A DNA stretch of 64,000 bases, from assembly GCF_003702045.1 (NCBI RefSeq), contig NZ_RBTP01000076.1:306257-370256 (forward strand). The letters are read 5' to 3'. The notes under the pieces are model-generated. The model did not search any database and was not told the DNA's origin. It saw only the letters and a program-made list of their open reading frames with translations. Numbering within the stretch: position 1 is the first letter of the stretch; every line of letters starts with the position of its first letter. Source of the stretch: Pseudomonas viridiflava. Lineage in GTDB: Bacteria; Pseudomonadota; Gammaproteobacteria; Pseudomonadales; Pseudomonadaceae. Both the position numbers and the translations under genes were made by a program. Shown piece by piece: positions 7,575 to 16,320 of this stretch.

Positions 7575-8609
7575 TTAGAAGTTGTCGGGCACCTTGGCCC
7601 GTTCACGAGCGCTCTCGCGTGTAATCAGCCCTTTCTTGACCAGATCAGCCAGACACATGTCCAGCGTCTGCATGCCCACCGAGCCTCCGGTCTGGATCGC
7701 GGAATACATCTGCGCCACCTTGTCTTCACGAATCAGGTTCCGGATTGCCGGCGTGCCCATCATGATCTCGTGGGCCGCAACGCGCCCGCCGCCTACTTTC
7801 TTGAGCAATGACTGCGAAACCACCGCATGCAATGACTCGGACAGCATCGAGCGGATCATGGATTTTTCTTGGGCCGGGAATACATCCACCACCCGGTCGA
7901 TGGTCTTGGCGGCCGACGTGGTGTGCAGGGTGCCAAATACAAGGTGACCGGTTTCAGCGGCTGTCAGCGCCAGACGAATCGTTTCAAGGTCGCGCAGCTC
8001 GCCCACCAGGATCACATCCGGGTCTTCACGCAGGGCCGAGCGCAAGGCTTCCGAGAAGCCCAGTGTGTCGCGATGCACTTCACGTTGGTTGACCAGGCAC
8101 TTCTTGGACTCGTGAACGAATTCGATAGGGTCTTCAATGGTCAGGATGTGGTGGTGCTTGTTGCAGTTGAGGTAGTCGATCATCGCCGCCAGCGTGGTCG
8201 ATTTGCCCGAGCCAGTGGGACCTGTGACCAGAATCAGGCCGCGGGGCACGTCTGTAATCTTGCGAAACACACTGCCCATGCCCAGATCTTCCATGCTCAG
8301 AATTCGGGACGGGATGGTTCGGAACACGGCACCGGCGCCGCGATTCTGGTTGAACGCGTTGACACGAAACCGCGCCACACCCGGCACCTCAAATGAAAAG
8401 TCAGTCTCCAGATCCTCCTCGAAGTCCTGCCGCTGCTTGTCATTCATGATGTCGTAGATCAGCGCTTTGACTTCTTTGGCGTCAAGCGGGGGCAGGTTGA
8501 TTCGCCGCACGTCGCCGTCGACACGGATCATCGGAGGCAGGCCCGCAGAGAGGTGCAAGTCCGACGCGCCCTGTTTGGCACTGAAGGCCAGCAGCTCGGT
8601 AATATCCAT
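7575..8609 (-). CDS. pilT: Type IV pilus retraction ATPase PilT
   Basis: 344-residue hexameric cytoplasmic ATPase that drives pilus retraction and twitching motility. Walker A is GPTGSGKST (about residues 128–136). The Asp box is LTIEDPIEF, Walker B is DVILVGELRD and the His box is LVFGTLHTTSA. The PilT-specific AIRNLIRE helix needed for retraction lies near the C-terminus. The start was placed at the ATG at 8609 (MDITELLAFSAKQGASDLHLS), not at the upstream 8621 codon. Divergent from yggS with a 55-bp gap. No pilU follows pilT here, although it does in P. aeruginosa. Confidence 0.97.
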   Translation of the reverse strand: MDITELLAFSAKQGASDLHLSAGLPPMIRVDGDVRRINLPPLDAKEVKALIYDIMNDKQRQDFEEDLETDFSFEVPGVARFRVNAFNQNRGAGAVFRTIPSRILSMEDLGMGSVFRKITDVPRGLILVTGPTGSGKSTTLAAMIDYLNCNKHHHILTIEDPIEFVHESKKCLVNQREVHRDTLGFSEALRSALREDPDVILVGELRDLETIRLALTAAETGHLVFGTLHTTSAAKTIDRVVDVFPAQEKSMIRSMLSESLHAVVSQSLLKKVGGGRVAAHEIMMGTPAIRNLIREDKVAQMYSAIQTGGSVGMQTLDMCLADLVKKGLITRESARERAKVPDNF

Positions 8610-8664
8610 ACAGCTCCTCAATCACATAGAATGCCGCAGACTTTAGCCCTGCTGGCGCAAATCA

Positions 8665-9351
8665 ATGTCCACGATAGCAGCGAACATTTCAACGCTCGAA
8701 CAACGAATTCGTACAGCATCTCTCGCGGTACAGCGCGATCCGGCTTCGGTCGGCCTGCTGGCGGTCAGCAAAACCAAGCCTTCCAGCGCGTTGCGAGAAG
8801 CCTACGCGGCCGGTTTGCGGGATTTTGGCGAAAACTATTTGCAGGAAGCGCTGGGTAAACAGGCCGAGTTGGCCGACCTGCCCTTGTGCTGGCACTTCAT
8901 TGGCCCCATTCAATCGAACAAGACGCGCGCAATCGCCGAACACTTCGACTGGGTACATTCCGTGGATCGCCTGAAAATCGCCCAACGCCTGTCCGAGCAA
9001 CGGCCTGAGAACCTTGAACCGCTCAATATCTGCATTCAGGTCAATGTCAGTGGCGAAGCCAGCAAATCCGGCTGCACTCCAGAAGACCTGCCTGCGCTGG
9101 CGGCCGCCATCAGCGACTTGCCGCGCCTTAGACTGCGCGGCCTGATGGCGATTCCCGAGCCGACCGAGGACAAGACCGAGCAAGAGGCCGCTTTCGCCGC
9201 CGTGCGCACGCTACAGGATGAACTGAACGTGCCACTCGATACCCTTTCGATGGGCATGAGCCACGACCTGGAAGCCGCCATCGCACAAGGCGCAACCTGG
9301 GTACGGATTGGTACGGCTCTCTTTGGTGCCCGCGACTACGGCAAGCCATAA
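8665..9351 (+). CDS. yggS: PLP homeostasis protein, YggS family
   Basis: 228-residue alanine-racemase-fold protein that binds pyridoxal phosphate and buffers cellular PLP (human PLPBP family). The PLP lysine lies in LLAVSKTKPSS (about residue 36). Family segments FGENYLQEA, WHFIGPIQSNK, QVNVSGEASKSG and LSMGMSHDLEAAI are all present. It lies 22 bp upstream of proC, a conserved order with yggT in many proteobacteria. Confidence 0.95.
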   Translation: MSTIAANISTLEQRIRTASLAVQRDPASVGLLAVSKTKPSSALREAYAAGLRDFGENYLQEALGKQAELADLPLCWHFIGPIQSNKTRAIAEHFDWVHSVDRLKIAQRLSEQRPENLEPLNICIQVNVSGEASKSGCTPEDLPALAAAISDLPRLRLRGLMAIPEPTEDKTEQEAAFAAVRTLQDELNVPLDTLSMGMSHDLEAAIAQGATWVRIGTALFGARDYGKP

Positions 9352-9373
9352 CTTCCATACAAGGAACCCATTC

Positions 9374-10192
9374 ATGAGCAAGACCCGTATTGCCTTCATC
9401 GGCGCCGGAAACATGGCCGCCAGCCTGATCGGCGGATTGCGCGCCCAAGGTGTGGATGCCAGCCTGATCTGCGCCAGCGCGCCGGGTGCCGAAACCCGCG
9501 AACGTATTGCCAATGAGCATGGCATCAGCGTATTTGCCGACAACGCCGAGGCGGTCAGGAACGCCGATGTGGTGGTGCTGGCGGTCAAGCCGCAGATGAT
9601 GAAATCGGTATGCCAGGCCCTGAAGCCAAGCCTTGAAGCCCATCAACTGATTGTATCGGTCGCTGCGGGCATCACCTGCGCCAGCCTCACCACCTGGCTG
9701 GGCGATCAGCCGGTCGTGCGCTGCATGCCCAATACCCCTTCGCTGCTGCGCCAAGGTGCCAGCGGTCTGTATGCCACCGAAAAAGTCACCGCCACCCAGC
9801 GCGAGCAGGCAGAGCAATTGCTGTCGGCTGTCGGGATTGCAGTATGGGTCGAGCAGGAAAAGCACATGGACGCCGTGACAGCTGTGTCCGGCAGCGGCCC
9901 TGCGTATTTCTTCCTGATGATGGAAGCAATGACCGCAGCAGGTGTGAAGCTTGGCCTGCCGGAAGACATCGCTAAAAAACTTACCCTGCAAACCGCACTG
10001 GGCTCGGCGTTGATCGCCACTGGCAGTGATGTGGATGCAGGTGAGTTGCGTCGTCGTGTCGCCTCGCCGGGCGGGACCACGGAAGCGGCCATCAAGGCAT
10101 TTCAGGCAGGCGGTTTCGAAGCACTGGTGCAAACCGCGCTGACCGCCGCCGACCACCGCGCAGCCGAACTGGCTGAGCAATTGGGCAAATAA
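9374..10192 (+). CDS. proC: Pyrroline-5-carboxylate reductase
   Basis: Last step of proline synthesis, reducing pyrroline-5-carboxylate with NAD(P)H. 272 residues with the N-terminal Rossmann motif IAFIGAGNMAASLIGGL. The C-terminal family signature reads VTAVSGSGPAYFFLMMEAM and LRRRVASPGGTTEAAI. The start was chosen at the ATG at 9374 because AAGGA sits 8–12 bases upstream; the open frame extends back to 9308 over the end of yggS. Co-oriented with yggS and yggT. Confidence 0.97.
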   Translation: MSKTRIAFIGAGNMAASLIGGLRAQGVDASLICASAPGAETRERIANEHGISVFADNAEAVRNADVVVLAVKPQMMKSVCQALKPSLEAHQLIVSVAAGITCASLTTWLGDQPVVRCMPNTPSLLRQGASGLYATEKVTATQREQAEQLLSAVGIAVWVEQEKHMDAVTAVSGSGPAYFFLMMEAMTAAGVKLGLPEDIAKKLTLQTALGSALIATGSDVDAGELRRRVASPGGTTEAAIKAFQAGGFEALVQTALTAADHRAAELAEQLGK

Positions 10193-10219
10193 TTTCCTGG
10201 TCCTTTTCGGAGCACATTG

Positions 10220-10810
10220 ATGATCGGATTGAACACCGCTGCAATTTACGTCCTGCAAACGCTCGGCAGTCTGTACCTGCTGATCATCCTGTTGCGCTTC
10301 GTGCTGCAACTGGTGCGCGCCAATTTCTATAACCCGCTGAGCCAGTTCATCGTCAAGGCCACTCAGCCACTGCTCAAGCCGCTGCGACGCATCATCCCCA
10401 GCGTTTTCGGGCTGGACATGTCATCGCTGGTGCTGGCGATCATCGTGCAGATGATTCTGATGGCGCTGACGCTGCTGTTGATGTTCGGCACCACGGGTGA
10501 CCCGCTGCACTTGTTGCTTTGGTCGATCATCAGCGTGACGGCGCTGTTCCTGAAGATTTTCTTCTTCGCCCTGATCATCAGCGTCATCCTGTCGTGGGTC
10601 GCACCGGGTAGCCACAACCCTGGCGCAGAACTGGTCAACCAGATTTGCGAACCTGCACTGGCACCGTTCCGCAAAATCGTACCGAACCTGGGCGGACTCG
10701 ACATTTCGCCGATTCTGGCCTTTTTGGTGCTCAAGCTGCTGGACATGCTGGTCATCAACAACCTGGCAGCTATGAGCGGCATGCCAGAAGTGCTGCGTTT
10801 GTTGATGTAA
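10220..10810 (+). CDS. yggT: YggT family integral membrane protein
   Basis: 196-residue inner-membrane protein with two YGGT repeats, each containing a pair of hydrophobic helices and a P.R.I.P...G.D.S motif (LLKPLRRIIPSVFGLDMSS and LAPFRKIVPNLGGLDISP). Function is not established; family members have been tied to osmotic tolerance and membrane biogenesis. The start is the ATG at 10220 directly after a TTG. It lies 27 bp after proC and probably shares its transcript. Confidence 0.92.
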   Translation: MIGLNTAAIYVLQTLGSLYLLIILLRFVLQLVRANFYNPLSQFIVKATQPLLKPLRRIIPSVFGLDMSSLVLAIIVQMILMALTLLLMFGTTGDPLHLLLWSIISVTALFLKIFFFALIISVILSWVAPGSHNPGAELVNQICEPALAPFRKIVPNLGGLDISPILAFLVLKLLDMLVINNLAAMSGMPEVLRLLM

Positions 10811-10820
10811 TCCATAGACC

Positions 10821-10860
10821 ATGATCGTGCCCATGCGCTGCGTGGGCATGCTCTGCCGCT
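10821..10860. repeat. Short intergenic repeat, GATCGTGCCCATGC family
   Basis: ATGATCGTGCCCATGCGCTG followed by CGTGGGCATGC forms an imperfect inverted repeat (GCCCATGCGC/GCGTGGGC). It is a member of the dispersed family found also at 15449–15570, 40198, 55278, 57419 and 62405. Confidence 0.55.
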
Positions 10861-10932
10861 GGAATACATCTTCAGGTGGAAGGCCTCACCACGTCTTCGG
10901 CGTGGCACTGTCGCTCAGCAAACACCGGGCCG

Positions 10933-10955
10933 TGGGAGCGGACTTGTCCGCGAAG
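10933..10955 (+). repeat. Solo REP sequence
   Basis: GTGGGAGCGGACTTGTCCGC followed by GAA: a consensus-like single REP in the gap between yggT and metX. Flanking CAGCAAACACCGGGCC is shared with the REPIN at 52218 (CAGCAATCACCGGGCC), which suggests mobility of a larger unit. Confidence 0.85.
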
Positions 10956-11048
10956 GCATAATCCCGGCCAGCCTGACGAATATTCCCTTATTGCCGCTAC
11001 ACCCCACGGTCTTTAGACTTACGCCTCATTCAAGCGAGAGCAGGGTCG

Positions 11049-12188
11049 ATGCCCACGGTCTTCCCCCACGATTCTGTCGGTCTGGTCACACCGCAACTGG
11101 CCCATTTCAGCGAGCCTCTGGCGCTGGCGTGTGGACGTTCGCTGCCAGCCTACGACCTGATTTACGAAACCTACGGTCAACTCAACGCCACGGCCAGCAA
11201 CGCCGTGCTGATCTGTCACGCGCTGTCCGGGCATCATCATGCAGCCGGCTTTCACAGTGCCGATGATCGCAAGCCCGGCTGGTGGGACAGTTGCATCGGC
11301 CCCGGCAAGCCCATCGACACTCATAAATTCTTCGTCGTCAGCCTGAACAACCTGGGCGGCTGCAACGGCTCGACCGGCCCCAGCAGCATCGATCCGGAAA
11401 CCGGCAAGCCCTTCGGCGCCAACTTCCCGGTGGTGACCGTAGAAGACTGGGTCAACAGCCAGGCCCGACTGGCGGACGTGCTGGGCATTGCCCAATGGGC
11501 AGCGGTCATCGGCGGCAGCCTGGGGGGCATGCAGGCGTTGCAATGGACCATCAGCTACCCGGAGCGCGTGCGTCACTGCCTGGCAATCGCCTCGGCCCCC
11601 AAGCTGTCGGCACAGAACATCGCCTTCAACGAAGTCGCACGTCAGGCCATTCTCACGGACCCCGAATTCCACGGCGGCTCGTTTCAGGAGCGCGGCGTGA
11701 TCCCCAAGCGCGGCCTGATGCTGGCGCGCATGGTCGGGCACATCACCTATCTGTCCGATGACTCGATGGGGGAGAAATTCGGCCGCGGCCTGAAGAGCGA
11801 AAAACTCAATTATGACTTCCACAGTGTCGAGTTTCAGGTCGAGAGCTACCTGCGCTATCAGGGCGAGGAGTTTTCCGGGCGTTTTGACGCCAATACCTAC
11901 CTGTTGATGACCAAGGCGCTGGACTACTTCGACCCGGCCGCCAACTTCAACGACGATCTGGCCAAGACTTTCGCCAACGCCACCGCCAGGTTCTGCGTGA
12001 TGTCTTTCACCACTGACTGGCGCTTCTCGCCAGCCCGCTCCCGCGAACTGGTGGACGCATTGATGGCCGCCCGCAAGGACGTCTGCTACCTGGAAATCGA
12101 TGCACCTCAGGGGCACGATGCCTTCCTGATTCCGATCCCGCGCTACCTGCAGGCTTTCAGTAATTACATGAATCGAATTTCGCTGTGA
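11049..12188 (+). CDS. metX: Homoserine O-acyltransferase
   Basis: Activates homoserine for methionine synthesis. 379 residues, alpha/beta-hydrolase fold. The nucleophile serine lies in IGGSLGGMQALQW (about residue 158), with the catalytic Asp in SFTTDWRFSP and His in QGHDAFLI near the C-terminus. The YGQLN and CHALSGHHHAAG segments are typical. Older annotation calls it an acetyltransferase; many pseudomonad MetX enzymes use succinyl-CoA, and the sequence read by eye does not decide this. metW follows after 7 bp. Confidence 0.95.
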   Translation: MPTVFPHDSVGLVTPQLAHFSEPLALACGRSLPAYDLIYETYGQLNATASNAVLICHALSGHHHAAGFHSADDRKPGWWDSCIGPGKPIDTHKFFVVSLNNLGGCNGSTGPSSIDPETGKPFGANFPVVTVEDWVNSQARLADVLGIAQWAAVIGGSLGGMQALQWTISYPERVRHCLAIASAPKLSAQNIAFNEVARQAILTDPEFHGGSFQERGVIPKRGLMLARMVGHITYLSDDSMGEKFGRGLKSEKLNYDFHSVEFQVESYLRYQGEEFSGRFDANTYLLMTKALDYFDPAANFNDDLAKTFANATARFCVMSFTTDWRFSPARSRELVDALMAARKDVCYLEIDAPQGHDAFLIPIPRYLQAFSNYMNRISL

Positions 12189-12195
12189 GGATGTC

Positions 12196-12816
12196 ATGAG
12201 AGCCGATCTGGAAATCATCCAGGAATGGATTCCCGCTGGCAGCCGCGTGCTCGACCTGGGTTGCGGTGATGGCGAGTTGCTGACCTGGCTGCGTGATAAC
12301 AAGCAAGTGACCGGCTACGGCCTGGAAAACGACGCGGACAACATCGCCCAGTGTGTCGCCAAGGGCATCAATGTCATCGAACAGGACCTGGACAAAGGCC
12401 TGGGCAACTTTGCCAGCAACAGTTTCGACATCGTGGTCATGACCCAGGCACTGCAAGCTGTGCATTACCCCGACCGGATTCTGGACGAAATGCTGCGGGT
12501 CGGACGGCAGTGCATCATCACCTTTCCGAACTTCGGCCACTGGCGCTGCCGTTGGTATCTGGCGAGCAAAGGCCGCATGCCGGTTTCCGAGTTCCTGCCG
12601 TACACCTGGTACAACACACCCAACATCCATTTCTGCACCTTCGGCGATTTCGAAGAGTTGTGCCGCGAGCGCGATGCGCAGGTACTCGACCGCCTGGCTG
12701 TCGACCAGCAGCATCGCCACGGGTGGGCCAGCAAGCTATGGCCTAATCTGTTGGGTGAAATCGGCATCTACCGCGTCACCAGCCCAGGGCTGACGGACCA
12801 CAAGATCGCCGTGTAA
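12196..12816 (+). CDS. metW: Methionine biosynthesis protein MetW
   Basis: 206-residue methyltransferase-fold protein that travels with MetX and is needed for full MetX activity in several proteobacteria. The SAM-type motif is RVLDLGCGDGELLTWL (about residues 18–33). The remaining sequence includes VVMTQALQAVHYPDRILDEMLRVG and FPNFGHWRCRWYL. The GAGGATGTC leader places the ATG 7 bp after metX. No methyl acceptor is known. Confidence 0.94.
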   Translation: MRADLEIIQEWIPAGSRVLDLGCGDGELLTWLRDNKQVTGYGLENDADNIAQCVAKGINVIEQDLDKGLGNFASNSFDIVVMTQALQAVHYPDRILDEMLRVGRQCIITFPNFGHWRCRWYLASKGRMPVSEFLPYTWYNTPNIHFCTFGDFEELCRERDAQVLDRLAVDQQHRHGWASKLWPNLLGEIGIYRVTSPGLTDHKIAV

Positions 12817-12840
12817 CGCTGCGTTTTCGAGGAAAGCCAC

Positions 12841-13275
12841 ATGCGCCGCCTGATGCTGTCTCTGCTGATCGCCAGCCTGAGCCTGCCTGCACTGGCGGCG
12901 GACGCCATCAAGGGCAATCGTCAGGAAACGTTTGGCGACGTCACGGTTCACTACAACACCTTCAACTCGACCGTGTTGCAACCGGACATCGCCAGAAGCG
13001 CCGAGCTGATCCGCAGCAAGCAACAGGGGGTCATCAACGTGTCGGTGATCCGCAGCGGCAAGACGCAGATAGCGCAGGTCAGCGGGACGATCAAGGACCT
13101 GGCCAACGGCTCGCTGCCACTGGCGTTCAAGCCGGTCACCGAATATGGCGCCGTCAGCTACGTGGCGCAGTATCCTGTGCCGCAACAGGAAGTCAGAATT
13201 TTCGACATTACCGTCCAGACGGGCGGCACTACTCACCGTTTCAGTTTTAACCAGGAACTCTTTCCGGGCCAATGA
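12841..13275 (+). CDS. DUF4426 exported protein
   Basis: 144-residue protein with a clear signal peptide (MRRLMLSLLIASLSLPALAA) and a mature part matching the DUF4426 pattern (FGDVTVHYNTFNST, RSKQQGVINVSVI, IFDITVQTGG). Function unknown; likely periplasmic. It lies in the metX–metW–DUF4426–rdgB–hemW run. Its stop overlaps the rdgB start (ATGATGA), suggesting translational coupling of an exported protein with a nucleotide-sanitising enzyme. Confidence 0.85.
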   Translation: MRRLMLSLLIASLSLPALAADAIKGNRQETFGDVTVHYNTFNSTVLQPDIARSAELIRSKQQGVINVSVIRSGKTQIAQVSGTIKDLANGSLPLAFKPVTEYGAVSYVAQYPVPQQEVRIFDITVQTGGTTHRFSFNQELFPGQ

Positions 13276-13868
13276 TGAACCTTAGCCAACTCGTACTGGC
13301 CAGCCACAACGCTGGCAAGCTCAAAGAACTCCAGGCCATGCTCGGCGACAGCGTCACCCTGCGCTCGGTGGGCGAATTCAGCCAGATCGAGCCCGAAGAA
13401 ACCGGCCTGTCATTCGTCGAGAACGCCATCCTCAAAGCCCGCAACGCGTCGCGCTTGTCCGGCCTGCCTGCCTTGGCGGATGACTCGGGGCTGGCTGTGG
13501 ACTTTCTGGGCGGCGCGCCGGGCATCTATTCGGCACGTTACGCCGACGGCAAAGGCGACGCCGCCAACAACGCCAAGCTGCTGGAGGCATTGAAGGACGT
13601 ACCCGACGAGCAACGTGGCGCGCAGTTCGTGTGCGTGCTGGCGCTGGTGCGCCATGCCGATGACCCGCTGCCGATTCTGTGCGAAGGCCTGTGGCACGGG
13701 CGCATCCTGCACGCAGCCAGCGGCGAACACGGCTTTGGCTACGACCCGCTGTTCTGGGTGCCCGAGCGCGATTGCTCCAGCGCCGAACTGGGCCCTGTCG
13801 AGAAAAACCAGATCAGCCACCGTGCGCGCGCGATGGTGCTGCTGCGCCAACGCCTGGGCTTGAAATGA
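13272..13868 (+). CDS. rdgB: XTP/dITP diphosphatase
   Basis: Removes non-canonical purine triphosphates (ITP, XTP) to prevent mutation. 198 residues of the HAM1/RdgB family. The substrate loop is LASHNAGKLKELQ, followed by EETGLSFVENAILKARNAS, ADDSGLAVDFLGGAPGIYSARYA and GFGYDPLFWVPE. Two adjacent ATGs (13272 and 13275) are possible starts. Overlaps hemW by 4 bp (ATGA). Confidence 0.96.
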   Translation: MMNLSQLVLASHNAGKLKELQAMLGDSVTLRSVGEFSQIEPEETGLSFVENAILKARNASRLSGLPALADDSGLAVDFLGGAPGIYSARYADGKGDAANNAKLLEALKDVPDEQRGAQFVCVLALVRHADDPLPILCEGLWHGRILHAASGEHGFGYDPLFWVPERDCSSAELGPVEKNQISHRARAMVLLRQRLGLK

Positions 13869-15079
13869 TCCACGATCCGCCTGCGCAGCCCCTGTTCCTG
13901 GGCGAGACCGGTTTCTCGTCCGAAGGTCCGCGCCCTGCGCTACCACACCTGCCGCCACTGTCGCTGTATATCCACATCCCGTGGTGCGTGCGCAAATGCC
14001 CGTACTGCGACTTCAACTCCCACACGGCGAGCCCGGTGCTACCGGAGCAGGAATACGTCGACGCGCTGCTGGCCGATCTGGATCAGGATTTGCCACATGT
14101 CTATGGCCGCGAGCTGCAATCGATCTTCTTCGGCGGCGGCACGCCCAGCCTGTTCAGCGCCGATGCGTTGGGCCGCCTGTTGCAGGGCGTGGAACAGCGC
14201 GTTCGTTTCGCCAGCGACATCGAAATTACGCTGGAGGCCAACCCCGGGACCTTCGAACAGGCCAAGTTCAGTGCCTACCGCGGGCTGGGCATCAACCGGC
14301 TTTCTATTGGCATCCAGAGCTTCCAGGCATCCAAGCTTGAGGCGCTGGGCAGGATTCACAACGGCGATGAAGCGATCCGCGCCGCAGACATGGCGCGTCA
14401 GGCCGGCTTCGACAATTTCAACCTGGACCTGATGCACGGCCTGCCGGATCAGTCGCAGGACGAAGCGCTGGCCGATCTGCGCCAAGCCATCGCGCTGAAG
14501 CCGACGCACTTGTCCTGGTACCAACTGACGCTGGAGCCCAACACGGTGTTCTGGAATCAGCCGCCAGTCCTGCCCGAAGACGATATCCTCTGGGACATTC
14601 AGGAAGCCGGTCAGCAACTGCTTGCCGACAGCGGCTACGCGCAATACGAAGTGTCGGCCTATGCACAGCCTGGCAAACCGGCGCGGCATAACCTCAATTA
14701 CTGGGCGTTTGGCGATTTCATCGGCATCGGCGCTGGCGCTCACGGCAAGCTGAGCCATCCGGACGGGCGTATTGTCCGAACTTGGAAAACGCGGCTGCCC
14801 AAGGATTATCTGAACCCAAACAAGCCGTTTCAGGCGGGCATGAAGCTGCTTCCGCTGGATGAATTACCGTTCGAATTCCTGATGAACGCCCTGCGACTCA
14901 CAAAGGGTGTGGACGCTGCATTATTTCGGGAAAGAACGGGTCTAAGCGTCGACTCACTGGCCACCGCTCGCAAACAGGCGGAGCAGCGCGGTCTATTGCA
15001 GACCGATCCGACACGCTTGGCAGCGACGCCCCAAGGCCAGCTTTTCCTCAATGACTTGTTGCAATACTTTCTGATCTAA
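13865..15079 (+). CDS. hemW: Radical SAM haem chaperone HemW
   Basis: 404-residue radical SAM protein. The 4Fe-4S motif is CVRKCPYCDF (C-x3-C-x2-C, about residues 40–49), followed by FFGGGTPSLF, LSIGIQSF and the family HNLNYW. HemW proteins were long annotated as oxygen-independent coproporphyrinogen oxidases but lack the extra Cys of HemN (CxxxCxxC rather than CxxxCxxCxC) and act in haem delivery. The ATG at 13865 overlaps the rdgB stop. The frame runs open upstream to 13679 inside rdgB, which is a shadow. Confidence 0.94.
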   Translation: MIHDPPAQPLFLGETGFSSEGPRPALPHLPPLSLYIHIPWCVRKCPYCDFNSHTASPVLPEQEYVDALLADLDQDLPHVYGRELQSIFFGGGTPSLFSADALGRLLQGVEQRVRFASDIEITLEANPGTFEQAKFSAYRGLGINRLSIGIQSFQASKLEALGRIHNGDEAIRAADMARQAGFDNFNLDLMHGLPDQSQDEALADLRQAIALKPTHLSWYQLTLEPNTVFWNQPPVLPEDDILWDIQEAGQQLLADSGYAQYEVSAYAQPGKPARHNLNYWAFGDFIGIGAGAHGKLSHPDGRIVRTWKTRLPKDYLNPNKPFQAGMKLLPLDELPFEFLMNALRLTKGVDAALFRERTGLSVDSLATARKQAEQRGLLQTDPTRLAATPQGQLFLNDLLQYFLI

Positions 15080-15088
15080 GGACCCTGC

Positions 15089-15412
15089 ATGGATCTCATA
15101 CTCGATCTGCTCGCCACCGTGTCACGCTGGAGTCGCAGCAACCTTTCAGAAATCGCCCTGGCGCTGGTGGGCTGCCTGCTGGTGCTGTTCGGCTCGGATG
15201 TGAAGGGCTGGCTGGAACAGCGTGTGGGCAGCATGGCAGGCGCCTTGCGCATCCCGATCATGGCGCTGCTGTGCACCGTCGGCAGCGGCCTGGCGCTGAT
15301 CTATGCCACCCCTTGGGTCGTGCGTGGCCTGAGCCAGTTCAACAACTACAGCCTAGCGCCGGTGCTGTTGGTGGTGCTGGTGCTGATCGGGGTAGTTGCA
15401 GACAGGAAGTGA
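15089..15412 (+). CDS. DUF3392 membrane protein
   Basis: 107-residue small inner-membrane protein with three predicted helices, at about residues 22–40 (EIALALVGCLLVLFGSDV), 50–72 (LRIPIMALLCTVGSGLALIYA) and 85–103 (APVLLVVLVLIGVVA). It matches the DUF3392 family found after hemW in pseudomonads. No function is known. It starts 9 bp after hemW with a GGA ribosome-binding site, so it probably ends the metX-hemW transcription unit. Confidence 0.85.
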   Translation: MDLILDLLATVSRWSRSNLSEIALALVGCLLVLFGSDVKGWLEQRVGSMAGALRIPIMALLCTVGSGLALIYATPWVVRGLSQFNNYSLAPVLLVVLVLIGVVADRK

Positions 15413-15447
15413 CTGGATCGCTCCAGCGCTCCACGTCCGCCTGGAGA

Positions 15448-15570
15448 CGTGACGCAGAGCGTCACGGGCTGCATGCCCACGCGAAGCATGGGCACGATCG
15501 TCAACTTCAGGCTGATCGTTCCCACGCTCCAGCGTGGTAACGCCTCTCAGGACGCTGCGCGTCCGCTTCG
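15448..15570. repeat. Compound intergenic hairpin repeat
   Basis: Contains GTGACGCAGAGCGTCAC (15449–15465), CATGCCCACGCGAAGCATGG, GATCGTTCCCACGCTCCAGC and GGACGCTGCGCGTCC. These are several short imperfect palindromes in a row between the convergent DUF3392 and trmB genes. It shares these words with the repeats at 55278–55395, 57419–57517 and 62405–62512. Confidence 0.65.
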
Positions 15571-15575
15571 AGCGG

Positions 15576-16310
15576 TTAATCGACCTTTTCGAACTTCAAA
15601 TCCCACACCCCATGCCCAAGACGTTCGCCACGGCGCTCGAACTTGGTGATCGGGCGTTCGGGCGGGCGCGGCACGTACTGGTTATCTTCGGCCTGATTGC
15701 GAAAGCCTGGCGCAACGCTCATGACTTCCAGCATGTACTCGGCGTAAGGCCCCCAGTCGGTCGCCATGTGGAACACGCCGCCGGTCTTCAGCTTGCTGCG
15801 CACCAAGGCCGCGAACTCGGGCTGCACGATGCGGCGCTTGTGGTGACGGCTCTTGTGCCACGGGTCCGGGAAGAACAGCATCAGGCGATCCAGGCTGCTG
15901 TCCGCGATGCAGCGGTTCAGCACTTCGATGGCGTCGCAGTCGTAGACCCGCACATTGGTCAGGCCCTGAGTCAGCACGCCATTGAGCAATGCGCCAACAC
16001 CTGGGTAATGCACTTCAACACCGATGAAGTCCTGCTCGGGCGCAGCCGCCGCCATTTCCAGCAACGAATGCCCCATGCCAAAGCCGATTTCCAGCGTGCG
16101 CGGCGCAGAGCGACCGAAGACCTGATCGAAATCGACAGGGGCGTCGGTCAGAGACAGGCCGAACTGCGGGCGCCCCTGATCCAGACCGCGCTGCTGGCCT
16201 TCGGTCATGCGGCCGGCACGCATCACGAAACTCTTGATGCGGCGGTGCTGGCGCTCTTCGCCTTCTTCGGTAGCAGGCGACTCTGGGTGCGGAACGTGCG
16301 AATCAGTCAT
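15576..16310 (-). CDS. trmB: tRNA (guanine-N7)-methyltransferase
   Basis: Methylates G46 of tRNA. 244 residues with the SAM motif LEIGFGMGHSLLEMA (about residues 74–88), IGVEVHYPGV, LFFPDPWHKSRHHKRRI (a TrmB signature) and the C-terminal TKFERRGERLGHGVWDL. The ATG at 16310 was chosen over the TTG at 16313. Lies 11 bp downstream of thiG on the same strand, so it is probably co-transcribed with thiS–thiG. Confidence 0.95.
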   Translation of the reverse strand: MTDSHVPHPESPATEEGEERQHRRIKSFVMRAGRMTEGQQRGLDQGRPQFGLSLTDAPVDFDQVFGRSAPRTLEIGFGMGHSLLEMAAAAPEQDFIGVEVHYPGVGALLNGVLTQGLTNVRVYDCDAIEVLNRCIADSSLDRLMLFFPDPWHKSRHHKRRIVQPEFAALVRSKLKTGGVFHMATDWGPYAEYMLEVMSVAPGFRNQAEDNQYVPRPPERPITKFERRGERLGHGVWDLKFEKVD

Positions 16311-16320
16311 CAACGGGCTC

